DNA of 64,000 bases from Arundinibacter roseus (GCF_004348825.1 NZ_SMJU01000006.1:186001-250000); one strand, 5' to 3'. Positions 25,595 to 35,891 are shown, counted from the stretch's first letter. The notes: generated by a model from the sequence alone, not told the origin. A program made the numbers and translations.

Positions 25595-27733
25595 CTATTT
25601 CATTAGTTCAGTCAGGATTTTTTGAGCAGCAATGGAAATTATGGTTCCAGGCCCAAAAACACCTTTAACTCCGGCATCGTACAAGAACTGATAATCCTGC
25701 GCGGGAATCACTCCTCCCGCAATGACCATAATATCTTCCCGACCGAGTATTTTCAATTCCTCAATCAGCTGAGGAACAAGGGTTTTGTGTCCTGCTGCCA
25801 AACTGGAAGCACCAACTACGTGAACGTCATTTTCGGTAGCCTGTCGCGCCACCTCAGCAGGTGTCTGAAAAAGCGGCCCCATATCCACATCAAATCCTAC
25901 GTCAGCAAAACTCGTAGCGATAATGTGTGCGCCCCGGTCGTGGCCGTCCTGCCCCATTTTCGCAACCATGATTCGGGGTCTGCGACCTTCCAATTCGGTA
26001 AATTGATCAGCCATTTCTTTGGCCAATCTGAAATTTTCGTCGTCTGAAATCTCTGCTTTATACACGCCTGAAATGGATCTGATTGTTGCTTTATACCGAC
26101 TAAAAACGCTTTCCATGGCATCGGAAATTTCTCCCAAAGTTGCCCGACAACGGGCAGCTTCGACGGCCAAAGCCAGCAAATTGGTTTCAAGCTGCGTGCC
26201 GCCTTCGCCAGTGCAGGCATCGGTAAGTGCACGCAATGCTTCTTGTACTTTTTCTACGTCGCGGCTTGCTTTTATTTGCTGCAACCGCTCAATTTGAGAC
26301 ATTCGAACAGCCTGATTATCTATGGACAATACGTCAATTTCTTCTTCACTATCTGGTCGGTATTTATTTACACCCACACAAATACTTTTTCCCGCATCAA
26401 GCCGCGCCTGTTTGCGGGCGGCCGCTTCTTCAATTCTCATTTTAGGCAATCCCGTTTCGATCGCTTTCGCCATCCCTCCAAGTGCCTCTACTTCTTCAAT
26501 GAGCTCAGTAGCTTTTTTTATTAGCTCATCTGTCAAATATTCTACATAGTATGAACCACCCCAGGGATCGACGGAACGGCAAACGTCGGTTTCATGCTGT
26601 AAAAAGAGTTGCGTATTGCGAGCAATTGCCGCCGAAAAATCTGTGGGCAAAGCCATGGCTTCGTCCAGCGAATTGGTATGCAGAGACTGCGTGTGCCCCT
26701 GCACGGCAGCGAGGGCTTCCAGAGTTGTTCGGGCAATATTATTAAATGGATCCTGTTCTGTCAGGCTATATCCACTCGTTTGGCAGTGTGCCCGCAAAGC
26801 CAGCGACTTATCATTAGTTGCACCCAGAGATTTTACCAGTTGTGCCCACAAAACCCGTCCGGCACGAAGCTTGGCAATTTCCATAAAATAGTTCATGCCA
26901 ATTCCCCAGAAAAACGAAAGACGAGGCGCAAACTGATCAATCTGCATCCCGGCCCGCAACCCGGTACGGAGGTATTCCAGCCCATCTGCCAGCGTATAGG
27001 CCAACTCCAAATGAGCCGGCGCACCTGCCTCGTGCATGTGATACCCGCTGATACTAATGGAATTGAATTTTGGCATGAATTGGGCGGTATATGAAAAAAT
27101 ATCGCCAATAATGCGCATCGAAGGTTCGGGTGGATAGATGTACGTATTGCGCACCATGAACTCCTTCAAAATATCGTTCTGAATAGTACCCGCTAATTTT
27201 TCGGGAGAAACACCCTGTTCTTCGGCCGCAACGATATAAAATGCCATAATCGGGATCACGGCTCCGTTCATGGTCATGGAAACCGACATTTCGTCCAGCG
27301 GAATCTGATCAAACAAAATTTTCATATCTTCCACCGAATCAATGGCAACACCCGCTTTGCCAACGTCGCCTTCCACGCGCGGATGATCCGAGTCGTAGCC
27401 GCGGTGCGTCGCCAGATCGAAAGCCACGGAAAGACCTTTTTGGCCTGCCGCCAAATTGCGTCGATAAAAAGCGTTGGATTCTTCGGCGGTTGAAAAACCA
27501 GCGTATTGCCGAATCGTCCAGGGCCGCTGCAGGTACATGCTCGCATAGGGTCCGCGCAAAAATGGCGGAATACCCGCTCCAAATCCAAGGTGACTGGCAT
27601 TTAGAGTATCATTTCCAGCATACCATGTTTTCAGTTTGATTCCTTCGGATGTTGGAAATGGTTTTTCTGAATTATTTCCGCCATCATTTTTTTGTTGATC
27701 ACCCGGAAAAAGAGGTTTAAATAGTGGTTTCAT
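25595..27733 (-). CDS. mutB: Methylmalonyl-CoA mutase large (catalytic) subunit
   Basis: I choose the ATG at 27733 (712 residues), 10 bases after the mutA stop. The longer frame to 27760 would overlap mutA by 17 bases and add nine residues. The N-terminal barrel has [18 protein letters not shown] near 70-87 and the substrate pocket. The C-terminal cobalamin domain (last about 130 residues) carries [12 protein letters not shown] with the base-off/His-on ligand, followed by GPLFQTP. It interconverts (R)-methylmalonyl-CoA and succinyl-CoA as a heterodimer with MutA. The G-protein chaperone gene meaB, often next door, is not in the window. Confidence 0.95.
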   Translation of the reverse strand: MKPLFKPLFPGDQQKNDGGNNSEKPFPTSEGIKLKTWYAGNDTLNASHLGFGAGIPPFLRGPYASMYLQRPWTIRQYAGFSTAEESNAFYRRNLAAGQKGLSVAFDLATHRGYDSDHPRVEGDVGKAGVAIDSVEDMKILFDQIPLDEMSVSMTMNGAVIPIMAFYIVAAEEQGVSPEKLAGTIQNDILKEFMVRNTYIYPPEPSMRIIGDIFSYTAQFMPKFNSISISGYHMHEAGAPAHLELAYTLADGLEYLRTGLRAGMQIDQFAPRLSFFWGIGMNYFMEIAKLRAGRVLWAQLVKSLGATNDKSLALRAHCQTSGYSLTEQDPFNNIARTTLEALAAVQGHTQSLHTNSLDEAMALPTDFSAAIARNTQLFLQHETDVCRSVDPWGGSYYVEYLTDELIKKATELIEEVEALGGMAKAIETGLPKMRIEEAAARKQARLDAGKSICVGVNKYRPDSEEEIDVLSIDNQAVRMSQIERLQQIKASRDVEKVQEALRALTDACTGEGGTQLETNLLALAVEAARCRATLGEISDAMESVFSRYKATIRSISGVYKAEISDDENFRLAKEMADQFTELEGRRPRIMVAKMGQDGHDRGAHIIATSFADVGFDVDMGPLFQTPAEVARQATENDVHVVGASSLAAGHKTLVPQLIEELKILGREDIMVIAGGVIPAQDYQFLYDAGVKGVFGPGTIISIAAQKILTELMK

Positions 27734-27743
27734 AGCCGAAAGG

Positions 27744-29129
27744 TTAGGCAAAAAGGTCATCCAGTGTATAGGATGGAAGAAGGTTTAGTGTAGAAATCAG
27801 AACCGAAGATCTTTTATTTTCCTTACGCTCCGGCAATCCTGTTTCCGACAAAGTGTGCTGTTTGGGTTGGCCAACGATTCGTTTTTCGGTTGATTGATAG
27901 GCAGCTTTTTGGTCAGTCCAGGCAACAGCTAGCCTATCCTGAATAAAATTTTCCTGGAATGCAGGTACCAAACCGCCTTTTTCTTCTATTTCTAAAAATA
28001 AATCCCAGCTCGCAGTAGCTATTTTTTGGGTAAGGAGTTCCAGGTAATACGCACCGCCGGCGGGGTCAGCCACTTTTTCCAGATAACTTTCATGTTTCAA
28101 AACCAGCGAAATATTGCGGGCGATACGTTCTGAAAACTCACTGGGCTCGGACGAAGCCTGATCAAACGGCAAAATCGTGAGGGCATCGCAACCGCCCGAA
28201 ACTGCGCTCATGGCCTCGGCGGTGTGCCGCACCAGGTTTGTATGCGGGGCATGTACAGACTGATAGAACCGCGAGCTCTGAGCCTGTATAAATGCCTGAC
28301 AAAGTTCGTCAGGCAAGCCGTATGCCCTCGTAACCTGCCGATACAGATAGCGCAGGGCACGTAGTTTAGCTAGTTCGGTCAGGTAGTTTGTGCCGATAGC
28401 TATTGAAAACACCACTCGGTTTGCCGCCAATAGAGCTGAAACTCCCTGCCCGGTGAGCAAATCCATATACGTCACAAAAGAGGCCATGGTAAAGGCCAGC
28501 TCCTGCACTACATCAGCGCCTGCTTCATGAAACACATGACTTTCAACTTTATAGGATCGAAATTCTTTCATCGCTTTGGTGAGCGACATTCCTTCTGCCA
28601 CGGCTTGCACAGCTGCTTCGTAGGGTTTGCCGTGCTTCATCCAGTTGGCTAATGGATCATACACAAGACCGCCTTTGAGGTAATAAGCAGAATTACGGCT
28701 AAGTTCGGCTATAAGTTGTGAGGGGTTTTCGGATGAATCCAGAAAAATGGGTGTATCCGTCAGGCGGATAGTGTGTAGGGTTTTTGAAAGTTCTAAATTC
28801 AGGAGGCCGGTTTCACTGGCTGAGATCCACATCCCGTCTGCCCCACGGTCAAGTTGATAGCGCATCAACTCATTGGTAACTTTTGGATCATTGAATCGGA
28901 TGGATGGAATAGTCAACCAACCCGGATTTTTCTTCTGACAAGCCCGAATATCCGCAATTAAGGAGTTGTTTTCAGTTTCATCGGCGACAAAATAGGGTTC
29001 GAGGGACACATTTTTTGCCGGTTTGTACCACGTGTCTTCGTAGGTTCTGCCGCGCAGTTCCTGTTCTACCTGCTTTTTCCAGGAAGATTTATCTGCTTTT
29101 CCAAAATCGGACACTAACGAAAAACTCAT
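27744..29129 (-). CDS. mutA: Methylmalonyl-CoA mutase small subunit, lacking the cobalamin domain
   Basis: The 461-residue protein aligns with the barrel domain of Mut[23 protein letters not shown] near 16-37, ending with an [10 protein letters not shown] ... KRIVG stretch. It has no cobalamin-binding DxHxxG domain. Classical small subunits are about 620 residues with a degenerate C-terminal domain, so this one is about 150 residues shorter. It is upstream of and next to mutB. MutA is structural and does not bind cobalamin in the known enzymes, so the short form may be functional. A -7-like box (CAAATCTA on the plus strand, 29169-29176) lies about 40 bases upstream. Confidence 0.9.
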   Translation of the reverse strand: MSFSLVSDFGKADKSSWKKQVEQELRGRTYEDTWYKPAKNVSLEPYFVADETENNSLIADIRACQKKNPGWLTIPSIRFNDPKVTNELMRYQLDRGADGMWISASETGLLNLELSKTLHTIRLTDTPIFLDSSENPSQLIAELSRNSAYYLKGGLVYDPLANWMKHGKPYEAAVQAVAEGMSLTKAMKEFRSYKVESHVFHEAGADVVQELAFTMASFVTYMDLLTGQGVSALLAANRVVFSIAIGTNYLTELAKLRALRYLYRQVTRAYGLPDELCQAFIQAQSSRFYQSVHAPHTNLVRHTAEAMSAVSGGCDALTILPFDQASSEPSEFSERIARNISLVLKHESYLEKVADPAGGAYYLELLTQKIATASWDLFLEIEEKGGLVPAFQENFIQDRLAVAWTDQKAAYQSTEKRIVGQPKQHTLSETGLPERKENKRSSVLISTLNLLPSYTLDDLFA

Positions 29130-29168
29130 AAAAAAGTAAGAAAAAATTGCACCAACTATTCATCCAGA

Positions 29169-29176
29169 CAAATCTA
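29169..29176 (-). promoter_or_regulatory. Putative -7 box of the mutAB operon
   Basis: On the minus strand the sequence reads TAGATTTG, a perfect TAnnTTTG. It lies 40 bases before the mutA start, with no clear -33 element. Confidence 0.35.
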
Positions 29177-29309
29177 CAAATTTGATATTACATTTTTTTG
29201 ATTGCCTCCTAGGCCGATTTTGATTTGGCCTTTTACCATGTTGGATTATTCCGTTAGTTTTAGGGAGAGGCTTGATTTAGGAAAAAGGGAATGTTAAATT
29301 CATGGCAGT

Positions 29310-29342
29310 TTTGAGAGACACTTGATCTATTTACTATCTTTG
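29310..29342 (+). promoter_or_regulatory. Promoter of dnaA
   Basis: TTTG at 29310-29313 and TATCTTTG at 29335-29342 are separated by 21 bases, close to the Bacteroidota -33/-7 layout (TTTG, 19-21 bases, TAnnTTTG). The expected start of transcription, about 29349, is just upstream of the dnaA ATG at 29361. Confidence 0.65.
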
Positions 29343-29360
29343 CGCTCCCTAAAATTGAAC

Positions 29361-30812
29361 ATGACACCAGACCAGCTAAGTATCACCTTGGAAAGAGTTG
29401 CACCTCCGCGCGAAGTGGACCTTGTATGGGGTAAGTGCCTCCATGTAATTCAGGAGAATATACCGGATCAAAGCTTCAAAACGTGGTTTGAGCCGATTCG
29501 TCCCCTGAAATTAAATGGGAAGGTACTTACTATTCAGGTACCTAGTCAGTTCTTTTACGAGTGGCTGGAAGATAATTACGTACACCTTTTACGGAAAGCA
29601 CTCGACTTTTCGATCGGGCGTGATGGCCTGCTCGAATATTCCATCATCGTTGATCCGGGGACAGAGCGGCACAAGCCCCGTACAGTTAATGTGCCAACCG
29701 TAAAAACTCCCCAAAACTCCAAACCTGATAATTTTCAGACAGATCCGCGACTTGGTTCAACTGCACCCAAAGATCAGGACTCGCTGCAACTCGATACGTA
29801 TCTAAATCCTAACTACTCGTTCGACAATTTTATTGAAGGAGATTGCAACCGATTGGCCCGTTCGGCAGGCTTTGCCGTAGCCCAACGGCCTGGTTTGACA
29901 TCATTTAATCCATTGATGGTTTATGGTGGTGTCGGTTTGGGAAAAACACACCTTGTGCAGGCAATCGGCAATTATATCCGAAATCATTTTGAGGATAAGG
30001 TGGTGATGTACGTTTCTTCCGAAAAATTCACGAATCAGTTTATCAACTCTATTCGGAATAATGTTTTGCAGGATTTTACCGACTTCTACATGAAGGTAGA
30101 CGTGTTGGTGATTGATGACGTGCAGTTTTTATCAGGAAAAGAAAAAACGCAGGATACGTTTTTCCATATTTTCAATCACCTGCATCAACTTGGTAAACAG
30201 ATAATCATGACAAGCGACCGCCCTCCCCGCGAATTGCAGGGATTGCAGGATCGTCTTTTGTCGCGCTTCAAATGGGGATTAACGGCAGATTTGCAAACTC
30301 CTGATTTTGAAACCCGGATTGCTATTATCCAGAAAAAATTACAGGCAGAAGGTATTTTTATTGAATACGATGTAATTGAGTACGTGGCACATAGCGTCAA
30401 CACTAACGTGCGGGAACTTGAAGGTGTCATTATTTCGCTGATGGCACAAGCATCCCTTACGCGTCAGAATATCGACGTGGAGCTCGCAAAAAATACGCTC
30501 AAAAACATTGTGATGAATGAGGAAAAAGAAGTCACAATTGATACCATTCAGGAAATCGTAGCCGACTTTTTTACCATCAGTATTGCCGATTTGAAGAGTA
30601 AAAGCCGGAAAAAAGAGAATGTGTATCCGCGCCAACTAGCCATGTTTTTGGCCAAAGAATTTACGGATCTGCCCTTAAAATCCATCGGCTACCACTTTGG
30701 CGGTCGCGACCACAGCACGGTTATTCACTCGATTCAGTGCGTCAATGAACTGATGGGTTCGGATTCGGATGTGGAAGAAACAATTCTGAAACTACGCAGC
30801 TATTTCAAATAG
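29361..30812 (+). CDS. dnaA: Chromosomal replication initiator DnaA
   Basis: The start is the ATG at 29361 (483 residues). The open frame reaches back to 29322, but that part overlaps the promoter. Domain I covers about 20-95 (VWGKCLHVIQENIPDQSFKT), followed by a flexible linker. The AAA+ domain has Walker A GGVGLGKT at 189-196 and Walker B VLVIDDVQFLSG with sensor motifs. The C-terminal domain IV has the signature YHFGGRDHSTV starting near 444. It binds DnaA boxes and melts oriC. No DnaA-box cluster was seen upstream, so the origin is probably not here. Its stop codon overlaps the start of the next gene (TAGTG). Confidence 0.96.
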   Translation: MTPDQLSITLERVAPPREVDLVWGKCLHVIQENIPDQSFKTWFEPIRPLKLNGKVLTIQVPSQFFYEWLEDNYVHLLRKALDFSIGRDGLLEYSIIVDPGTERHKPRTVNVPTVKTPQNSKPDNFQTDPRLGSTAPKDQDSLQLDTYLNPNYSFDNFIEGDCNRLARSAGFAVAQRPGLTSFNPLMVYGGVGLGKTHLVQAIGNYIRNHFEDKVVMYVSSEKFTNQFINSIRNNVLQDFTDFYMKVDVLVIDDVQFLSGKEKTQDTFFHIFNHLHQLGKQIIMTSDRPPRELQGLQDRLLSRFKWGLTADLQTPDFETRIAIIQKKLQAEGIFIEYDVIEYVAHSVNTNVRELEGVIISLMAQASLTRQNIDVELAKNTLKNIVMNEEKEVTIDTIQEIVADFFTISIADLKSKSRKKENVYPRQLAMFLAKEFTDLPLKSIGYHFGGRDHSTVIHSIQCVNELMGSDSDVEETILKLRSYFK

Positions 30813-31789
30813 TGACGGAGCCCATTTTGTTGAAGCGGCAGGAAATAAATGACCACGCCTGGAATTCGCTTTTGACAAAATCCGTCTATCAATCTCCCTA
30901 CGCATATACTGGTTACCTAGACTGTGTATCACCCAATTGGCAGGCACTTGTGTGGCCTTCGACCACGCAATACAAGATAATTCTACCACTTCCGATCAAA
31001 AAAAAATGGGGAATTACCGTCATTCAACAGCCGCTGTTTTGCCAGTTTTTGGGTTTTTTTTCTGAAAAAGATCTGGAAGTAGAACAAGTACTTTCATTTT
31101 TGAAAGTACTGCACAGGCATTTCAGATATATCTCGCTGTATGCATTTCATCCCTTGCAAACCAACCTGCTCGCTACTATTTTACCATCTTATCCATTTAC
31201 GCAGGTTGGTTTATTCTCTACACACTGGCTATCATTAAATCAATCCTATGATGATATATATCAAAACTATAAACCGGATCGTAGAAAAAACCTGACACGG
31301 GCGGTTCGCTGGGATTGGCATTCAGAAGTTTCGGAGGATATTGAACCGTTGATTGCACTATTTGAGCAAAACCACGCCGAAAAACTCCCCTCGGGGGTTC
31401 ATCCCGAAGCGTATCACATACTCCGTACACTTTCAGAGTATCTTTTATCAAACGGAATTGGGAGGCTTTTGTATGTAAGAAAAAATGGGGAAGTATGTGC
31501 CGGAATTTTACTAATTGAGACAGCGACCTGTGGGATTTATATCTTTAATGCTGCCGACAACTCGGGAAGAAAAGGAAATGCCCGTTCTTATTTATTAAAT
31601 GAGTACTTTAAAGAAAAGGAGAATTTAAATCTGATTTTTGACTTTGAAACTCCTGAAATAGAGAACATTGCGAATTTTTACGAAAGTTTTGGCGCAAAGA
31701 AAATGGAGTACTTAACGCTCAAAAAAAATAATCTGCCGTTTCCTTTCCGACAGATTCAGGAATTAAGAAAATGGATTATTTCTGAATAA
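30812..31789 (+). CDS. GNAT/FemAB-like acyltransferase (BioF2-like), GTG start
   Basis: The 325-residue protein begins with GTG at 30812, sharing one base with the dnaA stop codon. No in-frame ATG occurs near the N-terminus. The fold reads as a duplicated GNAT/FemAB-type transferase: a central basic stretch YKPDRRKNLTRA near 150-161, then a C-terminal half with GRLLYVRKNGEVCAGILL (about 212-229) and a GNARSYLLNEY acyl-CoA-loop-like segment (about 252-262). The substrate is unknown; peptidoglycan or lipid modification are possibilities in the family. Coupling to dnaA is notable. Its 3' end overlaps the convergent DUF3108 gene by 14 bases. Confidence 0.7.
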   Translation: MTEPILLKRQEINDHAWNSLLTKSVYQSPYAYTGYLDCVSPNWQALVWPSTTQYKIILPLPIKKKWGITVIQQPLFCQFLGFFSEKDLEVEQVLSFLKVLHRHFRYISLYAFHPLQTNLLATILPSYPFTQVGLFSTHWLSLNQSYDDIYQNYKPDRRKNLTRAVRWDWHSEVSEDIEPLIALFEQNHAEKLPSGVHPEAYHILRTLSEYLLSNGIGRLLYVRKNGEVCAGILLIETATCGIYIFNAADNSGRKGNARSYLLNEYFKEKENLNLIFDFETPEIENIANFYESFGAKKMEYLTLKKNNLPFPFRQIQELRKWIISE

Positions 31790-32597
31790 TAAATTCATTT
31801 CGCAAACCGCGGTACGATTTAAGATCCATTTCCAGCGCACCGATCCACAAGTCTACTTCGGCTTTTACAGGCACTTTGTTTTCATCATCCGATACCCAAA
31901 TCCGAATGGAATTCTCGCCTTTAAACAACTTATTCTCAGGCATTACCGGATTCAGTTTTAACACTTTCATCCTTCCAAACTTAGTTTTTATTACTTCTTT
32001 TCCACGGTATCGCACCCGCATTGGAAACACCTCATCCGAAAAGAACGTAGGAAGTTCTACAATTTGCCCTTCACTAATCTTGTCAAAATTTATGGTTCTA
32101 AGAAAATAGTAGCCGCTGATGACATCATGTATATTGTCGGGAACTTTATACGATTTCTTTTCCCCTTTTTCTTCTGCATAAACCACGTCGCTGCCGTGAT
32201 TAAATGTCAGGGTTTCTTCTTTGCGGTAGCTATTTTCCTGAATATTCCGGTAAAACATTTGTGGTAAAATCGCCGAAGTATCAATGTACGATCGCCACTG
32301 ATCACGTACACGCGAGACAAGATCAAACGCACCTACCGTACGACCGGTCACATTGACGCGGTAGCAGGGGCGATTGTTTACCTTCACAATCGAATTGCTC
32401 ACTTCTACCTTAGCTTCAGCCGCATTGATAAAACCATAGTGTACCCTATATTCGAGCCGTTCGCCTTTACCAAAGCTATTGTTGGGCACGCGCCGGTAGC
32501 TGTCGCGCATGGTAAAAGCCATGACGCTAAGGCCAGCCATAATCAGGAGTACCAACAGGTAAAAACGACGATTATTATTTACTTTGGAAATACTCAT
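31776..32597 (-). CDS. DUF3108 domain-containing exported protein
   Basis: The 273-residue protein has an N-terminal membrane/signal segment at about 12-29. The DUF3108 core follows: GERLEYRVHYGFINAAEAKVE near 43-63, then VTGRTVGAFDLVSRVRDQW and a C-terminal VWVSDDE-type motif (IRIWVSDDENKVPVKAE, about 228-244). The family is periplasmic, of unknown function, and probably forms a lipocalin-like beta barrel. Its start overlaps the end of the upstream peptidase gene by 4 bases (ATGA-type), so the two are translationally coupled. Confidence 0.85.
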   Translation of the reverse strand: MSISKVNNNRRFYLLVLLIMAGLSVMAFTMRDSYRRVPNNSFGKGERLEYRVHYGFINAAEAKVEVSNSIVKVNNRPCYRVNVTGRTVGAFDLVSRVRDQWRSYIDTSAILPQMFYRNIQENSYRKEETLTFNHGSDVVYAEEKGEKKSYKVPDNIHDVISGYYFLRTINFDKISEGQIVELPTFFSDEVFPMRVRYRGKEVIKTKFGRMKVLKLNPVMPENKLFKGENSIRIWVSDDENKVPVKAEVDLWIGALEMDLKSYRGLRNEFIIQK

Positions 32598-33628
32598 AGA
32601 GAAGGATATTTTTCCTTTAAATACAATAAATACTTTCTAAAGTCACGATTAAATTTGTTCTCAAACTCATCCCGAAAGATATTCTGCCTGGATTTATATG
32701 TCTTGTACGCAATAAAATACGCATTATTAGGCAGTTTGGTTTCTTCCGATGGCTTTTTCTTATTCAACGTCAGCGTTCCCCCAAGTAGTGTATCGGCCGA
32801 AGTCACAATCTGTTGGATGAGTCGGTATTTGAGTGAATCTTTCTTCGACAAACTATCAACTCCTGGCAGACGTTTGTATAAGCTATCAAGTTGCCGGGCA
32901 CCGCGCAGCACATGCTGTGCGTAAGCATCGTTATATTTTTTAGAAAATTCATATTTTTTCAATTGAACCGATTCGGCACCGTATTTCTGCGTCAAAAACC
33001 GAATTGCGCCCCAATCGCCGACAAAGCTTGCCAGGTTTTCATTGAGTTCGAGGTTGTCTTTGACGAAAAGCGTTCCGTGAGTCAATTCGTGCAAAATAAG
33101 GTTGGCCAAACTACCTTCCGAACGGGCAAGCATGCTGGACAGAATGGGATCTTTAAGGTAGCCGAGGGTCGACCATGCCGAAACTTCACTAATTTCAGTA
33201 TCAAGTCCTTCGGCCATAAGCGCTTTTTCTTCCTGTACGGCTCGGGTTGAGTCAAAAAAGCCTTTATAAGAAAATGTGCCAATAATTGGAAATTTCCATT
33301 CCCGGGCTTGCAACTGATACTTTTCCGAAGCAGTTAGTACCCACAAAATTGGTTTTCCGTGCTGATTATAGAATGTGGTGTAATTTTTTGAAGGATTCAG
33401 ACCAAGCGAATCAACGCCAAATTGTTTGATTTCTTCAATGAGTCGAATTTTCTGTTTAAGCGAATCCGGGAAAGAGGCATCATGTAAAACATCCTCAACA
33501 TCCGTTACATTCATCAGTATTTTTACCTGCCCGCTTGCCTGCATCCATGCATAACTAACGAGGTTGCGGTAAAATAAGCCTACTAAAAACAGCACGAGCA
33601 AGAGAACTGCTATGGTTTTTTTTATCAT
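32594..33628 (-). CDS. Putative zinc aminopeptidase (PF10023 family)
   Basis: The 344-residue protein has one N-terminal membrane anchor (about 5-25), the PF10023 pattern SAWSTLGYLKDPILSSML near 150-167, and a zinc site H180-E-L-T-H184 with a downstream Glu in NENLASFVGD (about 196-205). It should be a membrane-anchored metallopeptidase facing the periplasm; the substrate is unknown. The Glu/zinc pattern is intact, so activity is expected. It is the first gene of a coupled pair with the DUF3108 protein. Confidence 0.85.
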   Translation of the reverse strand: MIKKTIAVLLLVLFLVGLFYRNLVSYAWMQASGQVKILMNVTDVEDVLHDASFPDSLKQKIRLIEEIKQFGVDSLGLNPSKNYTTFYNQHGKPILWVLTASEKYQLQAREWKFPIIGTFSYKGFFDSTRAVQEEKALMAEGLDTEISEVSAWSTLGYLKDPILSSMLARSEGSLANLILHELTHGTLFVKDNLELNENLASFVGDWGAIRFLTQKYGAESVQLKKYEFSKKYNDAYAQHVLRGARQLDSLYKRLPGVDSLSKKDSLKYRLIQQIVTSADTLLGGTLTLNKKKPSEETKLPNNAYFIAYKTYKSRQNIFRDEFENKFNRDFRKYLLYLKEKYPSL

Positions 33629-33653
33629 AAAAAATCGTTTTGAAAGCCAGGAA

Positions 33654-33703
33654 AGGCCTGTGCGTTTGGGTAAAAATTAATTTTTTAACCCTTGCACAAG
33701 CCT
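33654..33703 (-). terminator. Imperfect inverted repeat, possible terminator of the desaturase gene
   Basis: The outer arms (AGGCCTGTGC at 33654-33663, GCACAAGCCT at 33694-33703) and inner GGGTAAAAATTAATTTTTTAACCC-like arms pair with mismatches. It lies between the desaturase gene and the peptidase gene on the minus strand. There is no clean T-tail, so confidence is moderate. Confidence 0.4.
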
Positions 33704-33782
33704 TTATCCCCTTGCTCAAAACGATAGATGTGGGTGTACTTGTTCCCCACCAAATAAAATCAGATACTAATACTCCTGGAAA

Positions 33783-34529
33783 CTACATATAGTGTAGATC
33801 GTTATTAGGCTTTAATCGAATGATTTTCAGGGCATGAAGTAATTTTATGAATGGATACGTAGGATCAAATTCAAACCAGCGAACACCGAAATTTGCCCTT
33901 CCACCAAACTTATGATGATTGTTGTGATAAGATTCGCCCATCATCAAAAAATCAAAAGGAAGCAGGTTTTTGGCCGTATCGTCTACTTTAAAGTTAACGT
34001 ATCCATACCGGTGCGCATACCAGTTAATAATAACTCCATGTACGGGCCCCATCAAAAAATGAATGGGCAACAGCAAAAACATCCACCACTCAGTGGCAAA
34101 TTGTACATAAAACCAGATGTAAAAAACACCCCAACCAAGCCGTGACAACCAATTATCGCCAATTTTTTCAATAAATGCCCAATGAGGAACACCCTTCTTG
34201 AACTTTGCTTCAATGGAATCGCGGTGATGCAGGATATTGTTGTAATAATTCTTCGTTTTCCACATCATATCAAACAAACTACTCGAAAAACTGGGAGAAT
34301 GCGGATCTTCTTCGGTATCTGCGTGAGCATGATGCAGGCGATGCATGACGCCGTAAGCATAAGGGCTCAAAAAGGATGATCCCTGAAAAATCCATGTTAG
34401 GGTGTAAAAGATTTTTTCCCAGGTTGGGCTCATCGTAAACATTTTGTGAGCCGCATAACGATGCAGAAAAAAGGTTTGCATCAGTAAAGAAAGATACCAA
34501 TGCGCAACAAAAAAGAGGAAGATTTCCAT
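33783..34529 (-). CDS. Acyl-CoA (delta-9 type) fatty acid desaturase
   Basis: The 248-residue protein has all three histidine boxes of the membrane desaturases: HRYAAH at 23-28, HRLHHAH at 63-69 and HNNHH at 202-206. The hydrophobic pairs between them fit a di-iron enzyme in the inner membrane. It is at the short end for the family. It would introduce a double bond into fatty acids for membrane fluidity and needs an electron donor that is not encoded nearby. The start is the ATG just ahead of the first hydrophobic helix. Confidence 0.88.
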   Translation of the reverse strand: MEIFLFFVAHWYLSLLMQTFFLHRYAAHKMFTMSPTWEKIFYTLTWIFQGSSFLSPYAYGVMHRLHHAHADTEEDPHSPSFSSSLFDMMWKTKNYYNNILHHRDSIEAKFKKGVPHWAFIEKIGDNWLSRLGWGVFYIWFYVQFATEWWMFLLLPIHFLMGPVHGVIINWYAHRYGYVNFKVDDTAKNLLPFDFLMMGESYHNNHHKFGGRANFGVRWFEFDPTYPFIKLLHALKIIRLKPNNDLHYM

Positions 34530-34602
34530 TTAAATTAACATTTTTTGACTACTAATTTTTAGCAAAAGTACGGGGCTTTAATTTTGCAAAAGATGAGCAG
34601 GA

Positions 34603-35775
34603 TCAGTTTTGGAGGTTTTTTTGTTCTTTCAGGAGATTTTCTTTGAGTGTATAGTGCAGGTAAATACCTTCGGAATGTTCTATTTTTCGAGTTTGCAGAT
34701 CCAGCGTAGGTTCCAGACGGGCAGTAAGGCTCAGGCCTCCGCCAAGTTCAACAGTTTTTGAGAAACGCAGCATGAGCCAATTTCGGTGCGGTTGCCAAAA
34801 TGAAGGCGAATTAAGTCGTCGGGAATCTGAAATAAACAAATCACCGCCGTAGTCGGAGCGGTAACGGGTACCGTTCCAGTAACTCAGCATGAGGTCTACC
34901 CATCGGGTTTTAAGTGACGAATTTATGTAAAACGCTTGTCCATTTCTATGAGTGGTAGTTCCATCCAAATTCCCCAGCAAGTAAGGTTCCAGATCAAGTG
35001 AAGAAAAAAGTGGCGATGAGAAAAAACGCCTGCAACGAAAACCGATGGCACCTTGTGTAGTTGTACGGACCGGAAGATTGGTACGAATGCCCTGACCGCC
35101 GGCATGGAAAACTGTCACGTGCGGTAACACCAAAAACTCCCAGGCTGTATATTTTACAAGCGGAATCTGAGCTGATAATCCTCCCCAAAAATGTTCCTGA
35201 CGCACATAGCCCGGAAGCGTGTTTTGCGGATAGCTGATCCAAAAATCAAAAAACGAAGCAGGACTCACATAATTAATTTGCAGACCGTTTTCAATGGGTG
35301 ACGTCAACCCTCTCTCAAAATTATATAGAGGTTCCGGCAATCGGTGACTAAGATTACCTTCCAGCGTCCCAAAGAGGAAATTCCAATTGGAATGAGAAAG
35401 CTTGAATGTCAGCAGTGGTTGAAGGACAGGACGACTAGTTTCACCAAAATCATTTCGCCAAAAAACACCACCTTTCAGTAAGATTGCAGGAGAAATGCGG
35501 TATACAAAAGCTGGTGAAAGCTGTGTTCCCCAAAGCGTGTAGCCGTCCTGATGCGAATTAAAATATTCGTTGTTTTTTACAAAACCCAGCATATCCACCT
35601 GAACATCTAAACGCCGGGTAGAATCAAGGGAAAGGCGATTTTCAAACGCCCGATTGTCAGGCTGAGCACGCGCAGGCAGTGAACCTCGATACCCTATCAG
35701 AAGGAAAATAAGCACAAGTAGGAATGGTATTTGCAAGGGATCTTTCACAGCCAAAAAGTGTTGATTATAATACAA
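34603..35775 (-). CDS. Putative outer-membrane beta-barrel protein, unknown function
   Basis: The 390-residue frame starts with a TTG at 35775. A GTG ten codons in (35748) is an equally good start, and no ATG precedes the signal. A hydrophobic signal-like segment ends near PARAQ (about residue 38). The mature part has many alternating, aromatic-terminated beta strands (e.g. LLTFKLSHSNWNFLFGTLEG), typical of an outer-membrane barrel. I do not recognise a family. It is divergent from recA. Confidence 0.62.
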   Translation of the reverse strand: MYYNQHFLAVKDPLQIPFLLVLIFLLIGYRGSLPARAQPDNRAFENRLSLDSTRRLDVQVDMLGFVKNNEYFNSHQDGYTLWGTQLSPAFVYRISPAILLKGGVFWRNDFGETSRPVLQPLLTFKLSHSNWNFLFGTLEGNLSHRLPEPLYNFERGLTSPIENGLQINYVSPASFFDFWISYPQNTLPGYVRQEHFWGGLSAQIPLVKYTAWEFLVLPHVTVFHAGGQGIRTNLPVRTTTQGAIGFRCRRFFSSPLFSSLDLEPYLLGNLDGTTTHRNGQAFYINSSLKTRWVDLMLSYWNGTRYRSDYGGDLFISDSRRLNSPSFWQPHRNWLMLRFSKTVELGGGLSLTARLEPTLDLQTRKIEHSEGIYLHYTLKENLLKEQKNLQN

Positions 35776-35782
35776 AAAGCAG

Positions 35783-35813
35783 TTGCCTATATCAAAAATA
35801 AATCATATATTTA
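35783..35813 (+). promoter_or_regulatory. Putative recA promoter
   Basis: TTG at 35783-35785 and TATATTTA at 35806-35813 are 20 bases apart, close to the Bacteroidota -33/-7 pattern, and lie about 80 bases before the recA start. No LexA-like palindrome is evident. Confidence 0.5.
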
Positions 35814-35891
35814 CACTATAATAAAGAAGCAAACAAGGCTGTTAAGCCATTACTTGATTGACCAACAAAAATAACTTTTCAAACTTCCTTT

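Noticed and set aside
29130-29321. Cobalamin riboswitch before mutAB
   Set aside because: No B12-box-like sequence was seen.
29130-29360. Possible origin of replication upstream of dnaA
   Set aside because: No cluster of TTATCCACA-type DnaA boxes and no AT-rich repeats were seen; in this phylum oriC is often elsewhere.
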